The notes under the pieces: model-generated | Seen by the model: only the letters and a program-made list of their open reading frames with translations | Told to the model about the DNA's origin: nothing | Databases searched by the model: none | From: SAR324 cluster bacterium | GTDB lineage: Bacteria; SAR324; XYD2-FULL-50-16 | Assembly (NCBI GenBank): GCA_028282885.1 | Contig: JANQGX010000058.1 | Location: forward strand, 194,078 to 258,077 | Direction: 5' to 3' | DNA: 64,000 nucleotides | In this document: positions 43,781 through 52,616 of the stretch, piece by piece | How the letters are laid out: the number at the start of each line of letters is the position of its first letter | Position numbering within the stretch: the stretch's first letter is position 1 | Translations under genes and position numbers: made by a program

Positions 43781-44761
43781 ATGAAAGAGATTACACTGAT
43801 AGAAGCCGTTAACCAAGCCCTGATGTATGAGATGGCCCGTGATGAAAATGTTGTTGTTCTCGGTGAAGATGTAGGTGTGAATGGCGGTGTGTTCAGGGCT
43901 ACGGTGGGTTTGAGTGAAAAATTCGGCCCGGAAAGGGTGATCGATACGCCTCTCTCCGAAGCCCTGATCAGCGGGATGTCCGTCGGTATGAGTGTGCAGG
44001 GATTAAAACCGGTGGCAGAATTCCAATTCATGGGATTCACCTACCCGGGATTCGATCAGATCATCAATCACGCCTCAAGGATGCGAAATCGTACCCGTGG
44101 CCGACTGAGTTGTCCTATCGTTTATCGGGCTCCTTACGGTGCCGGTATTCATGCTCCCGAACACCACTCTGAAAGTACGGAAGCTCTTTATTCACATATC
44201 CCCGGATTAAGAGTGGTTATCCCCTCGTCACCGGCTCGTGCTTACGGTCTTTTGTTGGCTGCTATCAGGGACCCGGATCCGGTGGTTTTCCTTGAACCCA
44301 AAAGGATTTACCGTCTTTTCAAGCAGCAGGTTCCCGACACCGGGGAAGCTTTGCCTCTGGATCAGTGTTTTGTCTTGCGTGAAGGAAAAGATATCACCCT
44401 GGTAACCTGGGGCGCCATGATTCATGAAACCATGCAGGTGGCTGAAAAGCTGGAAGAAGAGGGTATTGAGGCAGAAATCATCGATGTCGCAACCATTAAA
44501 CCAATTGATATGGACACAATTCTGAATTCGGTCCATAAAACCGGTCGCTGTGTTATCATTCACGAGGCTGCCAGAAATTGCGGGGTTGGTGCTGAAATTG
44601 CGGCCCAGATTGCCGAAAAAGGGTTGATGTCATTGCTGGCTCCAGTACAACGGGTATCAGGATATGATATTGTGGTACCACTCCTGCAGCTTGAGAAGTA
44701 TTACATGCCATCCGTGGAGAGAATTCTCGGCCATGTTCACCATATAATGGAGTATGCATGA
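43781..44761 (+). CDS. pdhB: 2-oxoacid dehydrogenase E1 beta subunit
   Basis: A 326-residue transketolase-like beta subunit. Signatures are VVVLGEDVGVNGGVFRAT, DTPLSEALISGM, AEFQFMGF and HHSESTEALY, with the late EIIDVATIKPIDMDTI. It starts ten bases after E1 alpha and overlaps E2 by four bases (ATGA), so the subunits are translationally coupled. Confidence 0.93.
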   Translation: MKEITLIEAVNQALMYEMARDENVVVLGEDVGVNGGVFRATVGLSEKFGPERVIDTPLSEALISGMSVGMSVQGLKPVAEFQFMGFTYPGFDQIINHASRMRNRTRGRLSCPIVYRAPYGAGIHAPEHHSESTEALYSHIPGLRVVIPSSPARAYGLLLAAIRDPDPVVFLEPKRIYRLFKQQVPDTGEALPLDQCFVLREGKDITLVTWGAMIHETMQVAEKLEEEGIEAEIIDVATIKPIDMDTILNSVHKTGRCVIIHEAARNCGVGAEIAAQIAEKGLMSLLAPVQRVSGYDIVVPLLQLEKYYMPSVERILGHVHHIMEYA

Positions 44762-45906
44762 TTGATTTTAATCTGCCTGATATCGGAGAAGGTCTGCAGG
44801 AAGCAGAAATTGTCAAATGGTTGGTTAAACCGGGGGATTCCGTCGAAATCGACCAGGTTCTGGTGGAAATCGAAACAGACAAAGCTGTTGTTGAAGTACC
44901 TAGCCCGCAAAAGGGAACGATCGCTAAACTGCATGGTAAACCCGGAGACGTTATCAAGGTCGGTAATCCCTTGGTCAGTTTCGAGGCTGAAGGAACAGAA
45001 GTTTCAGCCAAAGAGGATAGCGGCACTGTTGTGGGGAAAATAGAAAGCGGTTCCAGAATTATCAAAGAATCTCCAACGGGGATCTCATCAGTTAAATCCG
45101 CCTCGGGCAGCATCAGGGCAACACCGGCTATAAGAAACCTGGCAGCCAAACTGAATGTGGATCTCAACCAGGTTGCTCCTACCGGTCCTGGAGGAACAAT
45201 CAGCAAAAAGGATGTGGAATCCCTCGCCTCTTCTAATACGACCAGGGAAGAACCGGTTTCGTTTTCTGCAAGCCCCAATGCACCTGAAGGATTGAAAAGA
45301 GCCAGACGTACCATGGCTCGAAACATGGCCGCATCGCACTCACAGGTTGCCCTGGTTACCCTGATGGATGACGCTGACATAACACACTGGTCTGACAAGG
45401 AAGACCTGACTGCCAGAATGGCATTTGCCATTGCGGCAGCCAGCAGAGCCGAACCTTCGTTAAACGCATTTTACAACCATGAAAACGAAACGCTGCAAAA
45501 GATGAAAGAGGTTCACCTTGGCCTGGCTGTGGATACTCCGGACGGATTATATGTACCCGTCATGAAAAACGTGGAAAAAAGGGATGCAACAGGAATCCGC
45601 AACCTGATTAACAGCTTCAAGCAAAAGGCAAGGGAAAAGGCTTTTCAACCGGAGGATCTAAAGGGTGGTACTATTATCCTTTCGAATTATGGGGCCATAG
45701 GGGGGCGATATGCCACACCCATGGTGGTTCCTCCCATGGTTGCCATAATCGGAGTTGGAAGAACTCATCAGGAGCTGGCACTGGTTGTGAACAGACCGGT
45801 GGTAAGATTGAAACTGCCCATATCCCTCAGTTTCGATCACAGGGCAGCAACCGGTGGTGAAGCATCACGATTTCTAAGTGCAATGATTAAAAGCCTGGAA
45901 GCATGA
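44758..45906 (+). CDS. pdhC: 2-oxoacid dehydrogenase E2 acyltransferase
   Basis: A 382-residue E2. It has one true lipoyl domain with the lysine in EIETDKAVVEV (Lys42), a peripheral-subunit-binding domain near 115-152 (ATPAIRNLAAKL ... GPGGTISKKDV) and the catalytic domain. The active site reads SFDHRAATGGEA: His361 is present, but the Asp of the usual DHRxxDG motif is Thr365. It transfers the acyl group to CoA. It ends the four-gene E3-E1a-E1b-E2 operon. Pyruvate, acetoin or branched-chain substrates are all possible. Confidence 0.92.
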   Translation: MIDFNLPDIGEGLQEAEIVKWLVKPGDSVEIDQVLVEIETDKAVVEVPSPQKGTIAKLHGKPGDVIKVGNPLVSFEAEGTEVSAKEDSGTVVGKIESGSRIIKESPTGISSVKSASGSIRATPAIRNLAAKLNVDLNQVAPTGPGGTISKKDVESLASSNTTREEPVSFSASPNAPEGLKRARRTMARNMAASHSQVALVTLMDDADITHWSDKEDLTARMAFAIAAASRAEPSLNAFYNHENETLQKMKEVHLGLAVDTPDGLYVPVMKNVEKRDATGIRNLINSFKQKAREKAFQPEDLKGGTIILSNYGAIGGRYATPMVVPPMVAIIGVGRTHQELALVVNRPVVRLKLPISLSFDHRAATGGEASRFLSAMIKSLEA

Positions 45907-46254
45907 GCTCATTTATATATAGATTGAAAACAGAACAGGATGACTACCTGCGAACTGTTAAATAAACATGTTATCGGGGGTGACGTATCCGGTCCGTTAA
46001 ACGGTTGCCGTGAAGGTGGCGAGCTCGACGTTGCAGGTCCTTCCGGATTTTTTACCATTCCTTTTTAGCAGTTGGGAGGGAAATTTTTCTTCATAGCAAC
46101 CGGTGGATTCACGAACCTTCTGCTATCTTTGTGGCAACCCTGAGATGATTTTTGAAGCCTTTCAAATCCTGCACGACCAGGGTGTGCCACGCAGTCAGTC
46201 TTTTGCTGAAGCCTACTTCTGGACTTGCGTCTAACCAAAAAGGAGATTATCAAA
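45907..46254. other. Intergenic region
   Basis: About 350 bases after the E2 gene. No gene, terminator or repeat is convincing. Confidence 0.3.
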
Positions 46255-46635
46255 ATGGCAAAAATCTTGGGAATTGGTGGTGTTTTTTTTAAATCAAAGA
46301 ACCCGGAAAAACTTGGTCTCTGGTATGAAAAATGGTTGAATGTAAAAATTGATTCAACATTCGGAGGATCCGTTTTTTCTCACTCTTCTCAACCTGAAAG
46401 CTCCTATTCGGTATGGGCACCCTTTAAGGAAAGCACCGGCTATTTTTCTCCATCGAATCAATCGTTCATGATTAACTTCATTGTTGATAACCTTGACGAA
46501 GCCCTGAATCAAGTGAAACAAGGGGGAGGAACTTTGATTGGCGATCCGGAAGAGAGTGAATTTGGCAGCTTTGGCTGGTTTATCGATCCGGATGGCAACA
46601 AAATTGAGTTGTGGCAACCAAATCTCAAACAATAG
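46255..46635 (+). CDS. VOC-family (glyoxalase/bleomycin-resistance fold) protein
   Basis: A 126-residue single-domain vicinal-oxygen-chelate protein: GGVFFKSKNPEKLGLWYEKW at the start and WFIDPDGNKIELWQP at the end, the glutamate being a usual metal ligand. Two paired modules are visible. AAGGAGATT precedes the ATG at 46255; the open frame starts earlier at 46225. Monocistronic by position. Substrate unknown. Confidence 0.9.
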   Translation: MAKILGIGGVFFKSKNPEKLGLWYEKWLNVKIDSTFGGSVFSHSSQPESSYSVWAPFKESTGYFSPSNQSFMINFIVDNLDEALNQVKQGGGTLIGDPEESEFGSFGWFIDPDGNKIELWQPNLKQ

Positions 46636-46701
46636 GATAATAATTCAACGCTAAACAAGCTTGGCTTGATCAGGCAATGATTGTGAATAACAGCCGGTTC
46701 T

Positions 46702-46905
46702 TTAATCAAGCCACTGTCCTCTTGAAATCTCCGGTTTTATCCGAACAAGTGAGTTGATTGCACTGTTCAGATCCTCTGACTCCCCGGTTTCAAACAGAAA
46801 GAGTTCCCGGGCAATGGTCTTTCGGCTATCCGAAACCCGGTAAGCCTCCTTTCTGTTTTCATTCCATGCCTGATTGGCTTCCTTGACGATGGAAGTTATA
46901 GACAT
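46702..46905 (-). pseudogene. Fragment of an RND/MMPL-type exporter
   Basis: A 67-codon frame (SITSIVKEANQAWNENRK, then RKTIARELFLFETGESEDL) resembles the periplasmic loop of bacterial RND/MMPL exporters, where the order is an SxxDxxK(E/K)xxxALNE stretch then a DxRxxIAQELLLFE-like stretch. The rest of the roughly 800-residue transporter is absent on both sides and a stop lies just upstream in frame. Confidence 0.55.
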
Positions 46906-47451
46906 CGCTTTTCACACAAACAAGTTCAGCCGATAGAACATCACCAGCATGTGAATGGACGGAAGGCGGGATGGCGATAAGAAGAACGTACCTCCTATGA
47001 TTCACAAGTCTGGTACTGGCCGGCTCTGTGGATTTGATGGAAAGTTCCGGCCTAACCCGGCTGAAAACAACCATCTTCCGATACCTTGAGTGCTTTTCTG
47101 AAAGGGATCGTCTGTTTCAATCTATTGTATGATCTGGCCATCTGTTTCCATGCCTGTTGATTGATTTTTAGTCTTTCGTCAATATTTGAATAAAAATGTG
47201 CTTTCTCAATAGTCCCGGGATATATATTCTGTTCTGCACGGATGTAAGGTATTACTGACGATAGCCAAAACCAACCTGATAGTAACGCTTGACCGGATGA
47301 TTCGGTTGTTGCAGGCTTGTTGATACCTCGTGGATTCAGGCTGAAGATCCGTCAATGTCTTGCTCGACAAGATACGTTTCTTCTCAAAAGAAGGGAGAAA
47401 GCTCCACGAAATCCGGGTTTCAATCCAAACTTACACAGATGGGAGTGTGAC
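46906..47451. other. Intergenic region before the second chemoreceptor
   Basis: About 545 bases with no intact gene. Part of it probably derives from the decayed exporter. The plus-strand frame is open from 47317 into the chemoreceptor, but that extension has no matching homology. Confidence 0.3.
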
Positions 47452-49287
47452 ATGTTAAGGAATATGAAAATCAGCTACCGATTAATGCTTATTACAGGTG
47501 TAACCCTGGTATTAATGTTCGTTACCGGGTTGTACGCCATCTATGAAATGGGGAATCTGGCCGGACTCACGGCAAAACTATATCGCCATCCCTATGCTGT
47601 CAGCACCAGCGTCATCGCCATCGACCGGAATATCATGGCTATGGATAGAGCGATGAAAGATGTGTTACTCGCCAAGGATGACTCCGGAATAGACAAGGCC
47701 GAAGCAGCGATCGCCAATTATGAATCAGAGGTTTTTGAACTATTGAATCTGATTGACGAACGTTTTTTGGGTGAAAGGCAGTTGCTAAGCGATGCCATGA
47801 ATGGGTTCAGAAACTGGACCCCTATCAGGGATGAAGTGATGCTGATGATGAGAATCGGTGCACCGGACGAAGCGTATCGAATGGCATATGAGGAAGGAGC
47901 GGCGCATGTCGCTGAAATGATTGATTTGATCAATCGGTTGAAAACCTCGGCACAGCAAAAGGCTGAAATCTTTGCTCAAAATGCTGATTCCACTTATAAA
48001 AGCATCTTGATCCAAATGGTCATTGCCCTCGGTGTCGCCCTGGTCTTGGGAATCATTCTTCCCTTCTTAATCGCCTTGTCCCTGATCAGACCTTTGGGAA
48101 AACTGACCAAAACCATCATTGAGGTTGAACAAAGCGGTGACTTTACCACCAAAACTGCCATCACCAGTACGGATGAAACCGGAAAGACCGCCAAGGCATT
48201 TGATGGTTTGATGGATACCATGCAAGCCGCTTTTGCTGATATCAACAGGGTTATGGGAGCCATGCTGAATGCGGATCTGCGTGAGCGAATCACTAACGAC
48301 TATGGTGGAAACCTGAACGGCGAAACCATTAACAAGGCCATGAAACTCCTGGGAGACGCCATCTTCAAGGTTGCAACAACAGCCGGGTCAGTCAGTTCAG
48401 GAGCGTCACAGCTACAGTCTTCAGCCCAGGCCATGGCTGCGGGAACATCCCAACAGGCTGCCAGCCTGGAGGAGATCTCTTCCTCAATGAACGTTGTGGA
48501 TGCCCAGGCAAAAGCGAACAATGACAACGCCCAGCAAGCGCAACAACTGTCCTCACGCTCCATAGACTCGGTGAACCGGGGTAACTCACAAATGGAAACC
48601 ATGCAGCAATCCATGAATGAGATCAACAATACCAGCAATGAAGTTGCCAAGGTGATCAAAGTTATCGATGAAATCGCCTTTCAAACCAATCTGCTGGCCT
48701 TAAATGCCGCAGTTGAAGCTGCTCGTGCCGGGAAATATGGGAAGGGATTTGCGGTTGTCGCAGAGGAGGTCAGAAACCTGGCCAGCCGAAGTGCTGAAGC
48801 AGCCAGAAACACAACGGAATTAATCGAAACCTCCCTGAAGGAGGTGGATAAAGGTGTCAAAAATGCGGCTCAAACAGCGGAAATGCTCACTGAGATCAAT
48901 GAAAACGTCACCAAAGTTAATGATCTGGTTGGTGAAATTTCCGCAGGATCCAGTGAACAGACCGGAAGTGTGGAAGAGATCAATACCTCCCTGTCACAAA
49001 TTAACAACGTGGTTCAGCATAACTCCTCCATATCGGAAGAGACCTCTTCCGCAGCAGATGAACTGTCCAATCAGGCAGATGAACTTCAGCATTTGATGGC
49101 CGGATTCAAGCTGGTTGAGCGGGTCGATGAGCAGGATACCTTTGAAGATGAAGTCTACGAAGAAGACCCCATGCTGGAAAATTCCGAAAACCGGGATGAA
49201 CTGTTACAGATTGAAAATCCGGAGCCGGACAAACCTCAAAAAGCCGGAATGATAACGCTGGACGATGATCATTTCGGGAAGTATTAA
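47452..49287 (+). CDS. Methyl-accepting chemotaxis protein with four-helix-bundle sensor
   Basis: About 611 residues. First membrane segment near 10-30, a roughly 150-residue helical periplasmic domain of the 4HB_MCP type (AMDRAMKDVLLAKDD), second segment near 187-210 (ALGVALVLGIILPFLIALSL), HAMP domain, and the signalling hairpin with tip EIAFQTNLLALNAAVEAARAG, identical there to the chemoreceptor at the left end of the window. The C-terminal tail is acidic. GGGAGTG precedes the ATG at 47452. No CheA/W/Y genes are near. Confidence 0.93.
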   Translation: MLRNMKISYRLMLITGVTLVLMFVTGLYAIYEMGNLAGLTAKLYRHPYAVSTSVIAIDRNIMAMDRAMKDVLLAKDDSGIDKAEAAIANYESEVFELLNLIDERFLGERQLLSDAMNGFRNWTPIRDEVMLMMRIGAPDEAYRMAYEEGAAHVAEMIDLINRLKTSAQQKAEIFAQNADSTYKSILIQMVIALGVALVLGIILPFLIALSLIRPLGKLTKTIIEVEQSGDFTTKTAITSTDETGKTAKAFDGLMDTMQAAFADINRVMGAMLNADLRERITNDYGGNLNGETINKAMKLLGDAIFKVATTAGSVSSGASQLQSSAQAMAAGTSQQAASLEEISSSMNVVDAQAKANNDNAQQAQQLSSRSIDSVNRGNSQMETMQQSMNEINNTSNEVAKVIKVIDEIAFQTNLLALNAAVEAARAGKYGKGFAVVAEEVRNLASRSAEAARNTTELIETSLKEVDKGVKNAAQTAEMLTEINENVTKVNDLVGEISAGSSEQTGSVEEINTSLSQINNVVQHNSSISEETSSAADELSNQADELQHLMAGFKLVERVDEQDTFEDEVYEEDPMLENSENRDELLQIENPEPDKPQKAGMITLDDDHFGKY

Positions 49288-49325
49288 GGCAATGTTCAAG
49301 ATGAAGAGTTTCATACAGAACTGCC

Positions 49326-49341
49326 CACCCCAAAGGGGGTG
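49326..49341. terminator. Hairpin after the second chemoreceptor
   Basis: CACCCC-AAAG-GGGGTG, six base pairs, 39 bases after the stop, without a T-run. The remaining sequence to 49677 contains no gene. Confidence 0.35.
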
Positions 49342-49677
49342 TTGGGGAAAACCCTAGCCAGTCGATTTGAAACAAACCAAAAGCGTCAGCTTTATTATTC
49401 TCAACTTCGAAACCAGGTAGTTGTATATGCATCTGTCGATTGATGCAAAATGTCAGAAAACGCGGCATCAATCGGCATGCTCTACTCTCCGTTATTCAAT
49501 CAGCTCCATTCCTCCCCTGCTCTTTATTCTTGCAGGTTCTAAATCAGAGCATCGCCGAGAGCTTCAATTTGTCAAAAATTCTGAATCACCGATAGGGATT
49601 GACAGCAACTGCTTGATTGATCAGAATTATACCGGAAGAATAAAAACAGATCACAGGATTTTTTTTTGAATAACATT

Positions 49678-50298
49678 ATGGAAGCCAGACGAAAAACCGA
49701 ATCCGAGATGACTTTCATCGAGAAGCATCGCAGGAAGCAAATCATCGACACAGCCATTGAGATCATTGCCAGGGACGGGTATCACCAGGCTACACTAGCC
49801 AGTGTAGCCAAAGAAGCAGGATTCAGCAAAGGCGTTATCTTTTATTACTTCAAGAATAAAAATGAATTAACCGAACAGATCAACGATATTCTGCTGGAAG
49901 AGCTGAAAGAGTATACAAGAAATTATATCAAAACCGAGGCCTCGGAGACGGACCATCTGAAAACGTATGTGAAAGCCTACCTGGATTTCATCCGCAACAA
50001 TCTGAAGAAGTTCGGCATTCTGGTCGAACTCGGAATTAACCTGAATCAGAAACGAACGGATCGGATTTTCAGTTCCCTGGTCTACCTGGACTGTCGTAAG
50101 AGCCTGTCCATTATAATGGATCGTGACGAGAAGCATCGCAATCTTGATGAAAAAACCGTAAACGCCCTTGTGGTCGTTATCCAATCCATGCTTGATGGAT
50201 TGGGTATACAATATCTTTCCGATTCGAAATCCGTTGACCTGGATGAATGTCGGCAAGTCATCTACTCCATGATCGACAGCACCCTTCCCCCTGCCTGA
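49678..50298 (+). CDS. TetR-family transcriptional regulator
   Basis: About 206 residues. The helix-turn-helix region reads IIDTAIEIIARDGYHQATLA, then KEAGFSKGVIFYYFKNKNEL, followed by a helical ligand domain. It lies directly upstream of the CocE-ligase-crotonase-permease operon in the same direction and probably represses it. The ribosome site is poor: a TTG at 49666 and ATGs at 49678 and 49708 are all possible starts. Confidence 0.9.
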   Translation: MEARRKTESEMTFIEKHRRKQIIDTAIEIIARDGYHQATLASVAKEAGFSKGVIFYYFKNKNELTEQINDILLEELKEYTRNYIKTEASETDHLKTYVKAYLDFIRNNLKKFGILVELGINLNQKRTDRIFSSLVYLDCRKSLSIIMDRDEKHRNLDEKTVNALVVVIQSMLDGLGIQYLSDSKSVDLDECRQVIYSMIDSTLPPA

Positions 50299-50319
50299 GG
50301 AAATTCTTCGATTCATTTC

Positions 50320-50351
50320 AAGCTGTTGTCATTTGTCATCAACAACAGCTT
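50320..50351. terminator. 10-bp inverted repeat behind the TetR gene
   Basis: AAGCTGTTGT and ACAACAGCTT, 12 bases apart, 20 bases after the regulator's stop. It may terminate the tetR transcript or act as an operator for the operon downstream. Confidence 0.45.
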
Positions 50352-50411
50352 TCAACGCATTCCCACATTCCCCGCTTATCCGACTGGAAATAAGAACTAA
50401 AAGAAAAAGGC

Positions 50412-50440
50412 TTGACAATCTGATCTTTGGACAATAATTT
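50412..50440 (+). promoter_or_regulatory. Candidate sigma-70 promoter for the CocE operon
   Basis: TTGACA at 50412-50417 and TAATTT at 50435-50440 with 17-base spacing, about 165 bases before the CocE start. Confidence 0.45.
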
Positions 50441-50606
50441 GACCGAAAGAATATTTTTATAACAACGGATATTTTACAAACCAATACTCAGTCCGATAGC
50501 CGCAGGTAAGTAGATTCATTTCGGCAAGCGGATTGATAGGCTTTCTTGAAACCTGTTCACAATTTCCCGACAGGGAATCAAACATCCCAATTCAGGAGTA
50601 AAGAAA

Positions 50607-52589
50607 ATGCTGATTACAGATTTCCGGAACAGCTTCAAAGCGGCGTCGATCAGGAAAAAGATCGGATATATCCTCTTGTTCATACTGGGACTGATTATTA
50701 TCTTGATTGCCGCAGGTATTCTGCTGGCGCCGGATTACTCCAAAGTGAGAACACCCGCAGGCTACCCGGTTAATTCGACTCAATACATTCCACTGGATGA
50801 AAAGTTCAACATTTTTACCAGCGTGTGGTTACCCGATGATCTGCAATCCGGGGAGAAGATCCCCACGCTTGTGCAATCCAGTCGTTACTTGACAATGGTC
50901 GAGCCCGGCCCGTTGATGAAGCTGATGCAGACCTACACCGGCGCCAAAGATGAAAACCATGCAACAGCCCAAAGAGTCACTTCAAGAGGGTATGCGTACG
51001 TATTTATTCAAATGCCGGGAACAGTCGGTTCAACAGGACCACGATACGTGGAGTACATGCCCAACGAGATTGATGCCATCGGGGAGGTGTTGAAATGGGT
51101 TTCCGATCAATCATGGTCAAACGGGAAATTTGGTGCATTCGGCACCTCATACGCGGCAACAACCGCGGATTTCGCAGCTTCAATACCGGGAGCAGGTGTC
51201 AAAGCCGTAGTTCCCAATGCGCCTGACTTTGATGCCTACAATTACGTAATCCGGCCCGGCGGGGTGCTTTCAACCATGATGGCTGACATATGGGGAGCTG
51301 CGGTTCACGCCATGGATATAGATGACATCTGCCAGGTTCTGGCTGCTGATCGGGAAAACAAAGAGATTCCCTTTTGGGAGTGCTGGGCAACCAAGCTCTA
51401 TATCAAAGGAGCTCAGCATCCTTCAGCCGGCGAAATGCATATTTTTGATCAAGCTATCAAAGAACATGCTTATAATCCGGATGTAGAAGCGATCATTACG
51501 GGGCTTGAATATAAGGACGAGCATCTTCGGGGGATCAGTCAAAACGCCTACGTTAACAGCATTCCTCCCTATTCCATGGATGATTATGCCTACTATCGGT
51601 ACAAGGACAAAGCTGAGAAAGCACAGGTCAATAACCTGACCATCGCCAGTTGGATGGATGCAGGAGTTGTGGAAGGCGCTCTCCAGAAATTTCTCACTTT
51701 TAATACGCCGCTAAAAATTATTATCTATCCCCGGGGACATGGGACGCGATTTCATGTGGATCCCTTTGCGCCGACCAGGGCATTGACGCCCGGGGAAAAA
51801 GCTGAGGACTGGGACCAACAGATCGCCTTTTTTGATACCTATCTTAAATCAACGGATTCGATTCCCCCGCAGAAACGTGAAATTGAATACTTCACATACG
51901 GGATCAACCGCTGGCAGACAACCACAGTGTGGCCACCATCCGGGGTTAAGAACGAAACCTGGTTTTTTGGTCCCGATAATCAACTATCACCGATCGCCCC
52001 GTTGAATGATAGGGGTAGTGATCGTTACAAAGTTGATTATACCGCCAGTACCGGTTTCTACACTCGGTGGACAACACAGATGGGATGGAAAGTGGATTAT
52101 GGAGATCGGCGGGAAGCAGATAAAAAGCTGTTGGTTTATGATTCATTGCCACTAGAAGCAGATACGGAGGTGACGGGCAGTCCAACCGTCAATCTGTTTG
52201 TAGCGTCGACTCACAAGGACGGAGCATTTCATGTCTATCTGGAAGACATAGATCCGGAAGGCAGGGTCTCAATGCTAACAGAAGGAGCGCTCAGGGCAAT
52301 TCATCGAAAAATATCGGATCCGGATTCGGCACCTTTCGTACCCTTGGGCGTCTATCATTCACTTTCAAAAAAAGACGCAGAGTTCCTGGTCCCGGGAGAG
52401 ATTACCCGAATCTCCCTAACCCTCTACCCCATTTCAACCGTATTCAAAAAAGGCCATCGTATTCGGGTTGCTATTGCGGGATACGATCAGGGGCTTGGAG
52501 ATCGATACCCGAAAGAAGGTGATCCGGTGCTGACTATTGAAAGAAATCGACACCACGCATCAAATATAGATTTACCCATTGTTCGATAA
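50607..52589 (+). CDS. CocE/NonD-family (X-Pro dipeptidyl-peptidase S15) hydrolase
   Basis: A 660-residue alpha/beta hydrolase. An N-terminal hydrophobic anchor (about 17-40) suggests export or membrane attachment. The catalytic triad is readable: Ser181 in GTSYAA, Asp351 in SWMDAG and His378 in RGHGTRF. The C-terminal third is the jelly-roll domain of the family (TEVTGSPTVNLFVAS). It hydrolyses an ester or amide and so could release the acid activated by the ligase encoded next. Ribosome site AGGAGTAAAG. Confidence 0.9.
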   Translation: MLITDFRNSFKAASIRKKIGYILLFILGLIIILIAAGILLAPDYSKVRTPAGYPVNSTQYIPLDEKFNIFTSVWLPDDLQSGEKIPTLVQSSRYLTMVEPGPLMKLMQTYTGAKDENHATAQRVTSRGYAYVFIQMPGTVGSTGPRYVEYMPNEIDAIGEVLKWVSDQSWSNGKFGAFGTSYAATTADFAASIPGAGVKAVVPNAPDFDAYNYVIRPGGVLSTMMADIWGAAVHAMDIDDICQVLAADRENKEIPFWECWATKLYIKGAQHPSAGEMHIFDQAIKEHAYNPDVEAIITGLEYKDEHLRGISQNAYVNSIPPYSMDDYAYYRYKDKAEKAQVNNLTIASWMDAGVVEGALQKFLTFNTPLKIIIYPRGHGTRFHVDPFAPTRALTPGEKAEDWDQQIAFFDTYLKSTDSIPPQKREIEYFTYGINRWQTTTVWPPSGVKNETWFFGPDNQLSPIAPLNDRGSDRYKVDYTASTGFYTRWTTQMGWKVDYGDRREADKKLLVYDSLPLEADTEVTGSPTVNLFVASTHKDGAFHVYLEDIDPEGRVSMLTEGALRAIHRKISDPDSAPFVPLGVYHSLSKKDAEFLVPGEITRISLTLYPISTVFKKGHRIRVAIAGYDQGLGDRYPKEGDPVLTIERNRHHASNIDLPIVR

Positions 52590-52616
52590 TCAGGAGATTT
52601 TATTCAGGAGAAGGAT

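Noticed and set aside
43513..44040. Minus-strand frame across the E1 alpha/E1 beta junction
   Set aside because: Shadow of two well-supported genes.
44556..45431. 291-codon minus-strand frame opposite the E2 gene
   Set aside because: Ser/Thr/Leu-rich low-information translation; the E2 domains on the plus strand explain the sequence.
47317..47451. Upstream 45-codon extension of the second chemoreceptor
   Set aside because: No chemoreceptor begins this way; the ATG at 47452 has a GGGAGTG ribosome site and is followed by the first membrane helix.
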